28,519 bases of DNA, from IMG/VR virus record IMGVR_UViG_3300038962_000110, positions 1 through 28,519 of that record. One strand, 5' to 3'. Shown piece after piece: positions 8,132-15,159 of this stretch. Below the pieces are notes generated by a model that was not told the origin of the DNA, did no database searches, and saw only the letters and a list, made by a program, of their open reading frames with translations. The stretch comes from a virus. The translations under genes were made by a program, and so were the position numbers. Numbering within the stretch: the stretch's first letter is position 1; each line of letters begins with the position of its first letter.

Positions 8132-8757
8132 GATTGTAACCGTATATGAATTGTTGAGTCTGATTCTTCATTTTCATATCCTGTGATTAACGAGCCATCC
8201 CATTTGGTCCTGACATAATCTAGCAACTCATCTCTGTTGTAATAGTGTAGATTCGGATCTCTGTATTGAGTTTCTGTGGTATCATCTAGGAAATTAAACG
8301 CGACATGTTTATTCGCTAGCTCACACAGATTTTCGATCCCTCTCCTTATGTGAGAGTTGTTATCGTCCACTTTTATGGTAAAAGTTCCGCTAGCAAAAAC
8401 ATAGTCCCACGAGGTTGGAAGTCCTGACACTCCGAATTCAGCCAGTCGAGACAGACTTCCGTTTAAGAAAGTTCCATCTGGATTTTTTCTGCAAGCTTCT
8501 CTGATCATCATAGTGTTAATATCTATTCCAGTGTAAGAAACATCGGAATACTTTTGCAAGTAGCCCAAAAAATCTCCAACACCACATCCCACGTCAAGTA
8601 CAGAACAACCATCTAGGTCATGGTCTAGAACCAATTGGCTCCATCTGTTTTCTTGAGTGTCTTTACTGGCCCAGCCTACAAATCTGCTATCTGATGAATC
8701 TGTAAGTATCAGATGTTTTCCGTAGTACTTTAATATCCTTTGGTAGTCTTCTATCAT
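8089..8757 (-). CDS. Class I SAM-dependent methyltransferase
   Basis: A 222-residue methyltransferase with the glycine-rich SAM-binding motif VLDVGCGVGDF (53-63) and the acidic post-I residue in YTGIDIN. A later strand-helix pair surrounds WDYVFASGTF, a motif IV position. No target-recognition domain or NPPY motif is visible, so the substrate is unclear; a small molecule, sugar or protein is more likely than DNA adenine. I chose ATG 8757: a longer reading from TTG 8766 would begin inside the terminator T-tract. No Shine-Dalgarno site precedes it, and the terminator ends only about 10 bases upstream, so expression is probably controlled by read-through. Confidence 0.82.
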   Translation of the reverse strand: MIEDYQRILKYYGKHLILTDSSDSRFVGWASKDTQENRWSQLVLDHDLDGCSVLDVGCGVGDFLGYLQKYSDVSYTGIDINTMMIREACRKNPDGTFLNGSLSRLAEFGVSGLPTSWDYVFASGTFTIKVDDNNSHIRRGIENLCELANKHVAFNFLDDTTETQYRDPNLHYYNRDELLDYVRTKWDGSLITGYENEESDSTIHIRLQSCKNHPKASLQTQK

Positions 8758-8764
8758 GGTACGC

Positions 8765-8793
8765 AAAAAGGTTCGCAGATTTCTGCGAACCTT
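8765..8793 (-). terminator. Rho-independent terminator ahead of the methyltransferase gene
   Basis: A perfect inverted repeat, AAGGTTCGCAGA (8768-8779) and TCTGCGAACCTT (8782-8793), gives an 11-base stem with an ATTT loop. Read on the minus strand it is followed by TTTTT-GCG (bases 8769-8765 complemented), the layout of an intrinsic terminator. It would end transcripts coming from the dCMP deaminase gene or from the short promoter unit at 8862, only about 10 bases before the methyltransferase start. Confidence 0.85.
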
Positions 8794-8801
8794 GTTAATC
8801 T

Positions 8802-8828
8802 TTACACTATAGTTTGTTTGATAAGCAT
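8802..8828 (-). CDS. Possible 8-residue leader ORF (MLIKQTIV)
   Basis: A tiny frame, ATG 8828 to TAA 8802, encoding MLIKQTIV. It has an AAGGA ribosome site with eight-base spacing (8837-8841), lies about 19 bases downstream of the expected transcription start of a TATAAT promoter, and stops eight bases before a strong terminator hairpin. That stop-to-hairpin distance matches the other terminators in this window (9-16 bases). It could be an attenuator leader peptide, a very short toxin-like peptide, or part of a small non-coding RNA. The elements are visible; the function is inference. Confidence 0.4.
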   Translation of the reverse strand: MLIKQTIV

Positions 8829-8853
8829 GATGTTATTCCTTCGTTTGTATATG

Positions 8854-8862
8854 ATTATACAC
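8854..8862 (-). promoter_or_regulatory. Promoter -10 element, GTGTATAAT
   Basis: Minus-strand GTGTATAAT with a consensus TATAAT at 8859-8854. The expected start point is near 8847. A second copy of the same nine bases lies at 18937-18929 in another intergenic gap, and in both cases GAAT begins 16 bases upstream of the GTG. No good TTGACA -35 box is present, which would fit a TG-assisted promoter or a non-standard sigma factor. Confidence 0.55.
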
Positions 8863-8910
8863 GAAAGCGGATCAATTCACTTTTAATTTTCTAGTTCTTG
8901 ACCATATCAT

Positions 8911-9363
8911 TTAGGAAGGCAGGTGTGGTTCAAGATAGGTAATTACAAGACCATTTTCGAGCAGATGGTTGTACACAATTTTGTCTTCTTCTGTTTCCCC
9001 GTGAGCTTTGGAACCTTTTGGGACGTACCACTCACGAACCCCCGTTTGCCACAAAAGTTTTGCACAAGTGGAGCAAGGCAGGTGTGTAATGTAGGCTTTG
9101 TAGCAGTCAATCTGTTTAACGACTAAATTGCTTACCGCGTTGGCTTCTGCATGTACTATAAACGGATACTTGTCAGGTCTGGTGGTGGGGAGATCGTCTT
9201 CTTTTACCGAAGAACAAAACCCATTATACCCAACCCCAACGATTATATTGGGGTTGCCAACTATCACACATCCAACTTTGGTTTCTGAATCATGACTGCG
9301 TATAGACGCATAATGCGCCATACCCATAAAGTACTCATCCCACGTTGGCCGATTCGTAACCAC
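8911..9363 (-). CDS. dCMP deaminase-family zinc deaminase
   Basis: A 150-residue cytidine/deoxycytidylate deaminase family protein. The zinc site is H71-A-E73 (HAEANA, with E73 as the proton shuttle) plus P96-C97-S-T-C100. T4-type dCMP deaminases add a regulatory zinc site; that is not obvious here. The enzyme would convert dCMP to dUMP for dTTP synthesis, complementing the dUTPase and reductase. The GTG start at 9363 has AAGGA about ten bases upstream. It is preceded by and overlaps a short basic gene by 29 bases. No thymidylate synthase is in the window. Confidence 0.9.
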   Translation of the reverse strand: MVTNRPTWDEYFMGMAHYASIRSHDSETKVGCVIVGNPNIIVGVGYNGFCSSVKEDDLPTTRPDKYPFIVHAEANAVSNLVVKQIDCYKAYITHLPCSTCAKLLWQTGVREWYVPKGSKAHGETEEDKIVYNHLLENGLVITYLEPHLPS

Positions 9364-9442
9364 GTTTTTGATTCCTTGTTCTTCTTTCCCTTTTTAGCTT
9401 CTTCTTGTCTCTTTTACTTTTACGTCTTACTGTTTTACCCAT
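9335..9442 (-). CDS. 35-residue, highly basic small protein
   Basis: A short frame from ATG 9442 to TGA 9335 encoding 35 residues, beginning MGKTVRRKSKRDKKKLKRER. Nineteen of the first 28 residues are Lys or Arg and there is only one acidic patch, so it is strongly nucleic-acid-binding in character. Its ATG lies one base after the preceding stop (TAA-A-ATG), and it runs 29 bases into the dCMP deaminase gene. This spacing fits the coupled style of its neighbours and fills the only gap between them. No family is recognised. Confidence 0.6.
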   Translation of the reverse strand: MGKTVRRKSKRDKKKLKRERRTRNQKRGYESANVG

Positions 9443-9443
9443 T

Positions 9444-9803
9444 TTAAAAAGCTCTAATAAAATTGTTCGCTGTAACTGTTTTCATTTGATTGAAGGAAAG
9501 TGGTTCAGATAAAATACATAGATCGTAGTCTCCGGTAGTTTCTTTAACCTGCTTTGGGGTTAAGGTCTCGTATTTTCCACGAAACCCCATACACCGCACG
9601 GCGCATTTCATGATCTCTTCTTGATTGTTAGAAATTTCTAGGATTCTGTCAAGATGAGAAACCAGAACCCCCTCTTTGTCGAAAAATTTTTTCAGATATA
9701 CACATTTGTATAATACATTTTTCTCGTGTCTTTTATCCACATAACCAACAAAACTAATTATGCGAGACAGCGGCTTTTTCCAATCTCCTAGATCCTTGCT
9801 CAC
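9444..9803 (-). CDS. Hypothetical protein
   Basis: A 119-residue soluble protein with alternating strands and helices (PLSRIISFVGYVDKRH near the N-terminus, DYDLCILSEPLSF near 92-104). The mixed alpha/beta pattern could be a small nucleotide-binding or Toprim-like fold, but no catalytic motif is visible. The GTG start at 9803 is supported by GGAGG with seven-base spacing in the end of the preceding gene. Confidence 0.68.
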   Translation of the reverse strand: MSKDLGDWKKPLSRIISFVGYVDKRHEKNVLYKCVYLKKFFDKEGVLVSHLDRILEISNNQEEIMKCAVRCMGFRGKYETLTPKQVKETTGDYDLCILSEPLSFNQMKTVTANNFIRAF

Positions 9804-9805
9804 GT

Positions 9806-10729
9806 CTAATCCTCCAAAATTTCTAAACCATGGACACAGTGTCTAATATCGTCGCTTAACTGAATTTCTTTTTCGAATTCGTTTGTCTTTATATTATACA
9901 CCAAAATTCTGGCTGGAGAAGAACCCACGAGGACCGTGTCTCCAGAGCGGGCCAGACCCCTATTCCAGTTATTAGTGGCAATGTCGTCAAGATGATAAAC
10001 AGCTTTTTTCATTCTCGGAAGCTTTATAAATTGAAAGATATTTCCATCTTTATCTTTAGAAATTCCCAAACAACTCCAGCTAGTGAGATTCGCCAACACC
10101 ATATCATCATATTTATAAAAGTTGTGAATAAAACTCTTGCTTCTGTTCGGCATCATTGGCATAGCTCCGACCGCGTTCATAGTTTCAAAATCATACAAAC
10201 AGCTAATCAAACCAGAAAAAACCAATCTTCCGCTATGTGAACAGATGGAGTTTATGTGATAATTATCATCTACTGGAGCACCACCGGGTTCTATCTCTCT
10301 TAATCCGGTCAAAACTTTATGATCTTGCATGCTCTCACCCAAGACCTCCCAAAATCCCTTCAGATTAAAATCTAAATCCAAACATGCAATAGCATCATAC
10401 GAAGTTGAAGTCGCCCATATTTGATCTCTAAAAACACAGATTTCATGTATAGATCTTAAAACCGATTCGTCTTTATGACTGCGTTTTATTTCAAACGTTT
10501 GTCTATCTAGCTCCAAAAATCCGGTAGAGTTTGAGACAATTATCCTGTCGTCTAAGACGGCTATGCCTCTAAGACCCCGTTCGCCCCCTCTTTCATTTTC
10601 GTTGGTAAAATCTTCGTCGTATTCCATATAGTGAAGAATTTCTTCAGTATCAGTGTCTATGACATAGAATCCACCATGTATATCGCCGGGCTTTGCGGCT
10701 CTCACCACTGTGGTGCATACAATTTTCAT
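9806..10729 (-). CDS. Probable beta-propeller protein
   Basis: A 307-residue protein of repeated beta strands with turns such as DDRIIVSNSTGFLELD, RDQIWATSTSYDAIACLD, SGRLVFSGLISCLYDF and GDTVLVGSSPARILVY. These recurring 'strand-turn-strand, (I/V)x(V/A)' units about 40-50 residues apart resemble a six- or seven-bladed propeller of the NHL/DUF4915 kind. The His-Ile-Asn near residue 157 is reminiscent of families found next to sugar-transfer genes. There is no signal peptide, so it is probably cytoplasmic or in the virion. It overlaps the acetyltransferase gene as ATGA and belongs to the glycan-type cluster. Fold is moderately confident, function unknown. Confidence 0.68.
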   Translation of the reverse strand: MKIVCTTVVRAAKPGDIHGGFYVIDTDTEEILHYMEYDEDFTNENERGGERGLRGIAVLDDRIIVSNSTGFLELDRQTFEIKRSHKDESVLRSIHEICVFRDQIWATSTSYDAIACLDLDFNLKGFWEVLGESMQDHKVLTGLREIEPGGAPVDDNYHINSICSHSGRLVFSGLISCLYDFETMNAVGAMPMMPNRSKSFIHNFYKYDDMVLANLTSWSCLGISKDKDGNIFQFIKLPRMKKAVYHLDDIATNNWNRGLARSGDTVLVGSSPARILVYNIKTNEFEKEIQLSDDIRHCVHGLEILED

Positions 10730-11172
10730 AATACCTTTTTCATCCCGTTATCTATTTTTATAAATCCAAACTGGTTATAAAAGGGTATATTCTTGTCAGA
10801 GCAATTCAAAATGACTTTGTAACACTTTTGCTGTTTTGCAGTCTTGATAAGACTCTTGATAAGCAAGCTTCCTATTCCAGCCCCTCTATGAGATCTTAAA
10901 ACAACCACATCTTCAATGTGACCCGCAAACTTGCCGCTAATTTTTTGTTCAGTTAAAAGAGAAGCAGTTCCTACAATGTGTGAACCAGAACTAGCTACGA
11001 CTATATGATAGCTATCATTATCAATAAAGTCATTCCATAGTTTGTCAAAGTTTTTATCTATTTTGTCTTCGTACCATTCTGTCAAATCCACATTTAACGA
11101 AGGAGATAATTCATTAAGTAATTTGAAGTAATGGATGTCAAGATCGGGTCTTTGTAAATTTCTAATCTTCAT
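10726..11172 (-). CDS. GNAT-family acetyltransferase, GNA1-like
   Basis: A 148-residue GCN5-related acetyltransferase. The family core is visible as GHIEDVVV (84-91), the acetyl-CoA pyrophosphate loop R96-GAGIG-101, and YKVILNCSDKNIPFYNQFGF (118-137). HIEDVVV and the 'C...KNxxFYxxxGF' ending are especially like glucosamine-6-phosphate N-acetyltransferase (GNA1). That enzyme makes N-acetylglucosamine-6-phosphate on the way to UDP-GlcNAc, which would suit a sugar-modification cluster. GNA1 identity is likely but not proven; a peptide or antibiotic substrate is possible. Overlaps neighbours by 4 and 11 bases. Confidence 0.8.
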   Translation of the reverse strand: MKIRNLQRPDLDIHYFKLLNELSPSLNVDLTEWYEDKIDKNFDKLWNDFIDNDSYHIVVASSGSHIVGTASLLTEQKISGKFAGHIEDVVVLRSHRGAGIGSLLIKSLIKTAKQQKCYKVILNCSDKNIPFYNQFGFIKIDNGMKKVL

Positions 11173-12040
11173 GGAATGTTACCATGAATTCTTGAAACGG
11201 TTTAGAAATGTGTTTGAAATCAAACTGTTTATAATCAATTGTTTTACCCTTCAAATATCTTTCGTTAATATCCTCGTCAGTTATTCCCGGTTCAATTTCA
11301 TCCTCTTTGACTCCCTTGTCATGTATACGATTTATACTGTTATGTATGACCATGCTGTATTCTGGACAGGACATTAAGTAAGGAACCTTTTTTGATAAAT
11401 TCCCTTCATATAACATTTTTTGTAGAGTCACTTCGAAATCTGCTTTGCCATAAATTGGAGTCGATGACTCTAGGACATCTTTCAAAACAGAGCTTCTGTA
11501 TATATGTCCATTTGTAGAAAAAGGAATTGCAAAGTTTGTGTATGGCTCAATTAACGTAGCATCCCACGCCAAAAATTTGTCCAGAACAAACTCGCCCTCA
11601 GATGGAATGTCAGCAAAATAGTCTTCGTTCTCGTATGGGTTCTGTATTACGGTATTATTTCCCAATCTCAAGGAGAGGGTACACGGGTTGTATTTGGAAA
11701 ATAATTCGAAAACGATCCGGTAAGATAGATCATTGGAAAACAAAACATTTTGGTCGTTAAAGATACATGTTAACAATCTAGCGTTTTTTAGGTAGAAGAG
11801 CAGATCGTCACTAAGATTTGTAGACTCTCTTTCGGCCCATCTTACGGGGTATTTATGACTGTATCTATGTTTTTGATAAAATCTTTGTTGGGCTACCATA
11901 TAGCCCTTTTGTAGCTCTGGACTGGAGTATTTATAAAGAACAGTAATGTCAAAAAGGTTTCTTCCATTTTGATACAGACTGTCTAGTAGTAGGTTTAGTT
12001 GGGCTGGCTTGTCTTCTGAGACGATAACTGTGCTAATCAT
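11162..12040 (-). CDS. Glycosyltransferase-like protein, paralogue A
   Basis: A 292-residue protein that resembles the protein at 21175-22065 throughout. Shared blocks are the N-terminal MIST...DKPAQL-LLLDSL (MINS...DRACQL-LLLESI in the other), SLRLGNNTVIQN (123-134), a P-F/I-S-x-x-GHIYR block and a DxNxRYLxGxxID block near the end. The GT-A layout (short Rossmann start, acidic pair near residue 95) suggests a nucleotide-sugar transferase, but the DxD is only partial (FNDQN). I chose ATG 12040 over 12058 because it aligns with the paralogue's first residue and lies one base after the epimerase stop. Adjacent genes supply sugar precursors. Confidence 0.72.
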   Translation of the reverse strand: MISTVIVSEDKPAQLNLLLDSLYQNGRNLFDITVLYKYSSPELQKGYMVAQQRFYQKHRYSHKYPVRWAERESTNLSDDLLFYLKNARLLTCIFNDQNVLFSNDLSYRIVFELFSKYNPCTLSLRLGNNTVIQNPYENEDYFADIPSEGEFVLDKFLAWDATLIEPYTNFAIPFSTNGHIYRSSVLKDVLESSTPIYGKADFEVTLQKMLYEGNLSKKVPYLMSCPEYSMVIHNSINRIHDKGVKEDEIEPGITDEDINERYLKGKTIDYKQFDFKHISKPFQEFMVTFHED

Positions 12041-12041
12041 A

Positions 12042-13034
12042 TCAGACGATTTCACCATTAGGTAGTTCGCTCTTGCGTGTTTTCATGACAGAGCTTCGTG
12101 TTTGTTCAACCCAATCTATCGTCTGCTTTAAACCATCTTCTATAGAAGTTTTAGCCTCGAATCCAAGTTTCTGTTTGCATTGAGAAACGTCTAGATATTT
12201 TCTTGGCTGTCCTTCGGGTGGCTGGTCATGCCACACCAGTTTTCCTTCATAGTTCATTATCTCGCATACTTTTGTAATCAAATCTCTGATATTAACTTCA
12301 ACCCCGTTTCCTACATTAATTATGTCTGATCCATGAAATCCTTCCATAGCAAAAATTATACTTTCAACAGCATCGTCAACATATAAAAATTCTCTACTCG
12401 TTTGATCATGATTCCATACGGGAAATTCTTTTGTGCCTTCTTGAATATTATACTTAACTCTAGTGATAATATCTGGAATTATACGATTCCATCTGGGATC
12501 AATTTTATCTTCGGGACCATATATTGTTGGAAATATCAGTGACGTAGCACTGAACCCGAACTGTTTACCGTAAGCTGCTACAAGCTCCATTAGGGAGCGC
12601 TTCGCCACACCATAGGACCATAGAAACGGATCTGGAGGGCCGTTCCATAAATCCGTTTCCTTAAAAGGAATGGGGCATGTGTCTGGATAACTAATTATGG
12701 GGGCAGACATAATAAATTTAAGGCAATTGTAATGTCTTGCCTCTTCTATTACTTTAAGTCCCATATTCAAATTTTCATATATGAATCCGCCGGGATAACG
12801 AGCGGAGGCTTCAAAACCACCAGTCCTTGCGGCTAGGTGAATTACTATCTCTGGCTGTATACGCTGAAACAACCATCCGACAGTAGACTCCTCCCCCAAA
12901 TCAGTGCCGCTTCTAGTACCACCCACAGCGAAGACATGTTCATATCCCCTGTGTTTTAGAACATTGTAGAGACGGGTTCCCAAAAAGCCCTTGCCGCCCG
13001 TTATAAGAATCCTGTGGTGCTTTTGAATTTCCAT
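12042..13034 (-). CDS. NAD(P)-dependent sugar epimerase/reductase, GDP-L-fucose synthase-like
   Basis: A 330-residue extended short-chain dehydrogenase. Rossmann motif GGKGFLG (13-19), HLAAR (66-70), catalytic Y141-GVA-K145, and SREFLYVDDA plus a long C-terminal sugar-binding half are visible. The overall pattern (E-x-DLWNGPPDP, FPTIYGPEDK) matches GDP-L-fucose synthase, which converts GDP-4-keto-6-deoxymannose to GDP-fucose. The catalytic cysteine region of that enzyme (SSCIYP) is changed here to APIISYP, so another epimerase/reductase activity is possible. No GDP-mannose dehydratase is in the window, so the substrate would come from the host or elsewhere in the genome. It overlaps the thioredoxin stop (TAATG). 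Confidence 0.85.
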   Translation of the reverse strand: MEIQKHHRILITGGKGFLGTRLYNVLKHRGYEHVFAVGGTRSGTDLGEESTVGWLFQRIQPEIVIHLAARTGGFEASARYPGGFIYENLNMGLKVIEEARHYNCLKFIMSAPIISYPDTCPIPFKETDLWNGPPDPFLWSYGVAKRSLMELVAAYGKQFGFSATSLIFPTIYGPEDKIDPRWNRIIPDIITRVKYNIQEGTKEFPVWNHDQTSREFLYVDDAVESIIFAMEGFHGSDIINVGNGVEVNIRDLITKVCEIMNYEGKLVWHDQPPEGQPRKYLDVSQCKQKLGFEAKTSIEDGLKQTIDWVEQTRSSVMKTRKSELPNGEIV

Positions 13035-13354
13035 TATAGCTCTTCTAAGAAAGTTACCAATTCTTCTGGTGGCATATTGTTAGCCTTCTTTTTGACGTTA
13101 TGTTCTTCATCCATGATAACCACTGTGGGATATCTCTCTATTTGGAATTCTGATATCAAGTGCTGGTTTTCTGGATTGTCTAGAAAAAGAAAATGCGGTT
13201 TTCCACCGTAATAAGCTTTGGACGCCTTGACAACTTTGCCATCTGTCCAAACCTGATCCTTCATTTGTTTACAGTGTGGACACCAGTTAGTAACAAAAAC
13301 TACTATTTGATGTTTTTTCTTTTTACAGCCTAACCCAAACAGTTTGTCAAACAT
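13034..13354 (-). CDS. Thioredoxin-fold protein
   Basis: A 106-residue thioredoxin-like protein with the redox motif W24-CPHC-28 and a cis-proline loop (RYPTVVIMD). The CPHC sequence is like DsbA/glutaredoxin-type centres rather than classic CGPC. There is no signal peptide, so it is probably cytoplasmic. It could supply electrons for the class II ribonucleotide reductase or fold a phage protein; the encoded location between a secreted protease and sugar genes does not settle this. ATG 13354 is better than the upstream TTG 13360. Confidence 0.85.
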   Translation of the reverse strand: MFDKLFGLGCKKKKHQIVVFVTNWCPHCKQMKDQVWTDGKVVKASKAYYGGKPHFLFLDNPENQHLISEFQIERYPTVVIMDEEHNVKKKANNMPPEELVTFLEEL

Positions 13355-13361
13355 ATCCAAC

Positions 13362-14276
13362 CTATTTCAAAAGAGTTGGGAACCTAATACTATCTTTGGT
13401 TGTTATAGATTTTCCATCGGTTTTAGACGGAGTACCACCTTCAGTTGGTAGCGATACAATGTCCTTTAGGGAAGGAACATCTGTGGTCGTATCTATAGCC
13501 CACAAGATAGACTCTTTTTTTGCCCACGTTCTCATACGTCGAACCGGGACAATAAAGTTAAAGGTTTCTCCAGCGCCTCTTACAAGCATTCCTACATATT
13601 GGCCAGCCTTATCTCCAGACCTCTCACTTAGAAAGACACCGCCACCGCTTGAACCGGGAAATGCCGTCACGGTGGTCTGATCGAAGACAACGCCGTCTCC
13701 TGAGCCTAAATCAAGAACTCTACCGACTTGAGAACAAATTCCTCGCGTCATCGAGTTACTTCCGACTTGGCCTAGTAATGAGCCTACATGATATAATTCA
13801 GTACCCACAGTGGTTGGAGTATTTTCTGCATAGAAGGTGGTGGTTTTAGTGATAAAGCCCTTCTTTCTCACCATAAGCAAGGCAAGATCTTCACCGTTTT
13901 CTGAATCACTGTATTTGATAACCTTGGCGTCCATTTTCAGTTCGCCAACACGCCTCCCATCTTCTATAAGCTCCTTAACAATCTGAGCGTCCTTGAATTC
14001 AACCACAGTTGTGGTCCGACCATCCTTTATCACCTTTCTAACGGATCTTAGATTGTCTACAACGTGTCCAGCAGTCCAGACGAAATTAATTTTTTCTACT
14101 CTGCCGGGTGAGACTAGAACATCTCTAGTAATCAGAACACCGGAGCCTTCCCCAAGGCCAGACTTTACTGTTACAGATACGTCCTGTAAGTGTTGGTAAA
14201 GCTGCTTGTCCGCTGAGAATGCGGAGGAGCCGAGGACAAAGAGTAATACAATAGTACCTAAGATCGCTTTTTTCAT
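13362..14276 (-). CDS. Secreted trypsin-like serine protease
   Basis: A 304-residue protein with a signal peptide (MKKAILGTIVLLFVLGSSAFS, 1-21) followed by a chymotrypsin-fold protease. The triad is H71 in TAGHVV, D130 in GEDLALLMV and S210 in PGSSGGGVF. The Cys content is low and the C-terminal 45 residues are Ser/Thr/Lys/Asp rich and probably flexible. It should act in the periplasm or outside the cell. The start is fixed by ATG 14276 with AAGGAAGGA four bases upstream; a longer frame from 14297 would put that site inside the gene. A terminator lies just upstream. A protease of the second, larger kind is encoded three genes away. Confidence 0.88.
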   Translation of the reverse strand: MKKAILGTIVLLFVLGSSAFSADKQLYQHLQDVSVTVKSGLGEGSGVLITRDVLVSPGRVEKINFVWTAGHVVDNLRSVRKVIKDGRTTTVVEFKDAQIVKELIEDGRRVGELKMDAKVIKYSDSENGEDLALLMVRKKGFITKTTTFYAENTPTTVGTELYHVGSLLGQVGSNSMTRGICSQVGRVLDLGSGDGVVFDQTTVTAFPGSSGGGVFLSERSGDKAGQYVGMLVRGAGETFNFIVPVRRMRTWAKKESILWAIDTTTDVPSLKDIVSLPTEGGTPSKTDGKSITTKDSIRFPTLLK

Positions 14277-14301
14277 GGTTTCCTTCCTTAGTGTCATTGG
14301 G

Positions 14302-14335
14302 GAAAAAATAAGGGGTTTTTGTCCAGAACCCCTTA
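14302..14335 (-). terminator. Rho-independent terminator after the 14352-15140 gene
   Basis: Minus-strand stem TAAGGGGTT / AACCCCTTA (arms 14327-14335 and 14309-14317, 9-base loop) followed by TTTTTT at 14308-14303. It starts about 16 bases after the preceding stop codon and ends about 27 bases before the protease start. The C-G-rich stem plus T-run is a standard intrinsic terminator. Confidence 0.85.
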
Positions 14336-14351
14336 ACTGGCGTTTATTTTA

Positions 14352-15140
14352 CTAAACGGTTTCACCACCCTGCATTCTACGCTCTAGCTCACGCTGGGGC
14401 GAGTTTCCATCATTTTCCGCAACGCCGGGGGCAACCTGAACGTTGGGAGTAGAGATAGCACGCAGTTCATCTTCTGTAAATTCACTACCAAGGGCCGGAT
14501 GCTTGATCCATTCGATGGTTGGAATATGACTAACATCATAGTTGGCAAAATGCTCTGCTGTCAGATAGTACGGGTTTTCATCATCGAAAACTGCATGAGC
14601 TTCGACAACAGGAACCCTGAATAATTCAACAGCCATAAGACGATAAGCCTCACGGAAAAGCTTCTTCATTTCTACAGCGGTAGAATCACTCCAGTCATTA
14701 GCCCAAGTGTTCTCGGAAAGCTGAGCAATGTCACTCATGCCCTGAAGGCATAGCTCAATCCATCTTCGGCAATAGTCATTCTTAACATCAAAATAACGAA
14801 CTGGATAAATCTTGAAGGCTCTACGCTCGTGTGTAATATGGTGAGCTTCGAGTCTTTCCATGTTATCCGGCTTAGTGTTTGTGTCAATTAGATTGCACAG
14901 ACGAACAAACATATTGTGATGATGCTTGACGGCAGATAGTGTCGGCGGGCCGGGAACGAAGCAGTCAGTACGTACACTGAAAGCCTGAAGATGTTCTCCA
15001 ACCTTTTCAAACAGCCTAGCCATTGCCATGTTATAGGTTTCTTTGTTGTCTCCAACATTAGGAATGCCCCACTTGACCCCCTCAAACATGTAGGGAAGTA
15101 TGGCGTCGTGAGTCGGAATTACCAAATTTTCGTTAGACAT
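14352..15140 (-). CDS. Hypothetical protein
   Basis: A 262-residue soluble, mostly helical protein with no signal peptide or catalytic motif that I recognise. It has a Cys/Pro patch (RTDCFVPGPPTL), a His cluster (KHHHNMF, AHHITHERR) and aromatic-rich helices, with a Gly/Pro/Arg tail. The upstream ribosome site is GGGTG seven bases before ATG 15140. It ends 16 bases before a terminator, so it is the last gene of the unit that includes the large secreted protease. A virion or envelope role is possible but unsupported. Confidence 0.72.
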   Translation of the reverse strand: MSNENLVIPTHDAILPYMFEGVKWGIPNVGDNKETYNMAMARLFEKVGEHLQAFSVRTDCFVPGPPTLSAVKHHHNMFVRLCNLIDTNTKPDNMERLEAHHITHERRAFKIYPVRYFDVKNDYCRRWIELCLQGMSDIAQLSENTWANDWSDSTAVEMKKLFREAYRLMAVELFRVPVVEAHAVFDDENPYYLTAEHFANYDVSHIPTIEWIKHPALGSEFTEDELRAISTPNVQVAPGVAENDGNSPQRELERRMQGGETV

Positions 15141-15159
15141 AGTAGATCACCCACTTTCT

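Noticed and set aside
8758-8766. TTG start for the methyltransferase
   Set aside because: The extra three codons would overlap the terminator T-tract; ATG 8757 is a normal start.
9891-9900. TATAAT-like sequence (ATATTATACA on the plus strand)
   Set aside because: It lies inside the propeller gene and encodes part of VYNIKT, so the match to the promoter motif is likely chance.
12041-12058. Upstream ATG at 12058 for glycosyltransferase paralogue A
   Set aside because: It would overlap the epimerase by 17 bases, while ATG 12040 aligns with the paralogue's start.
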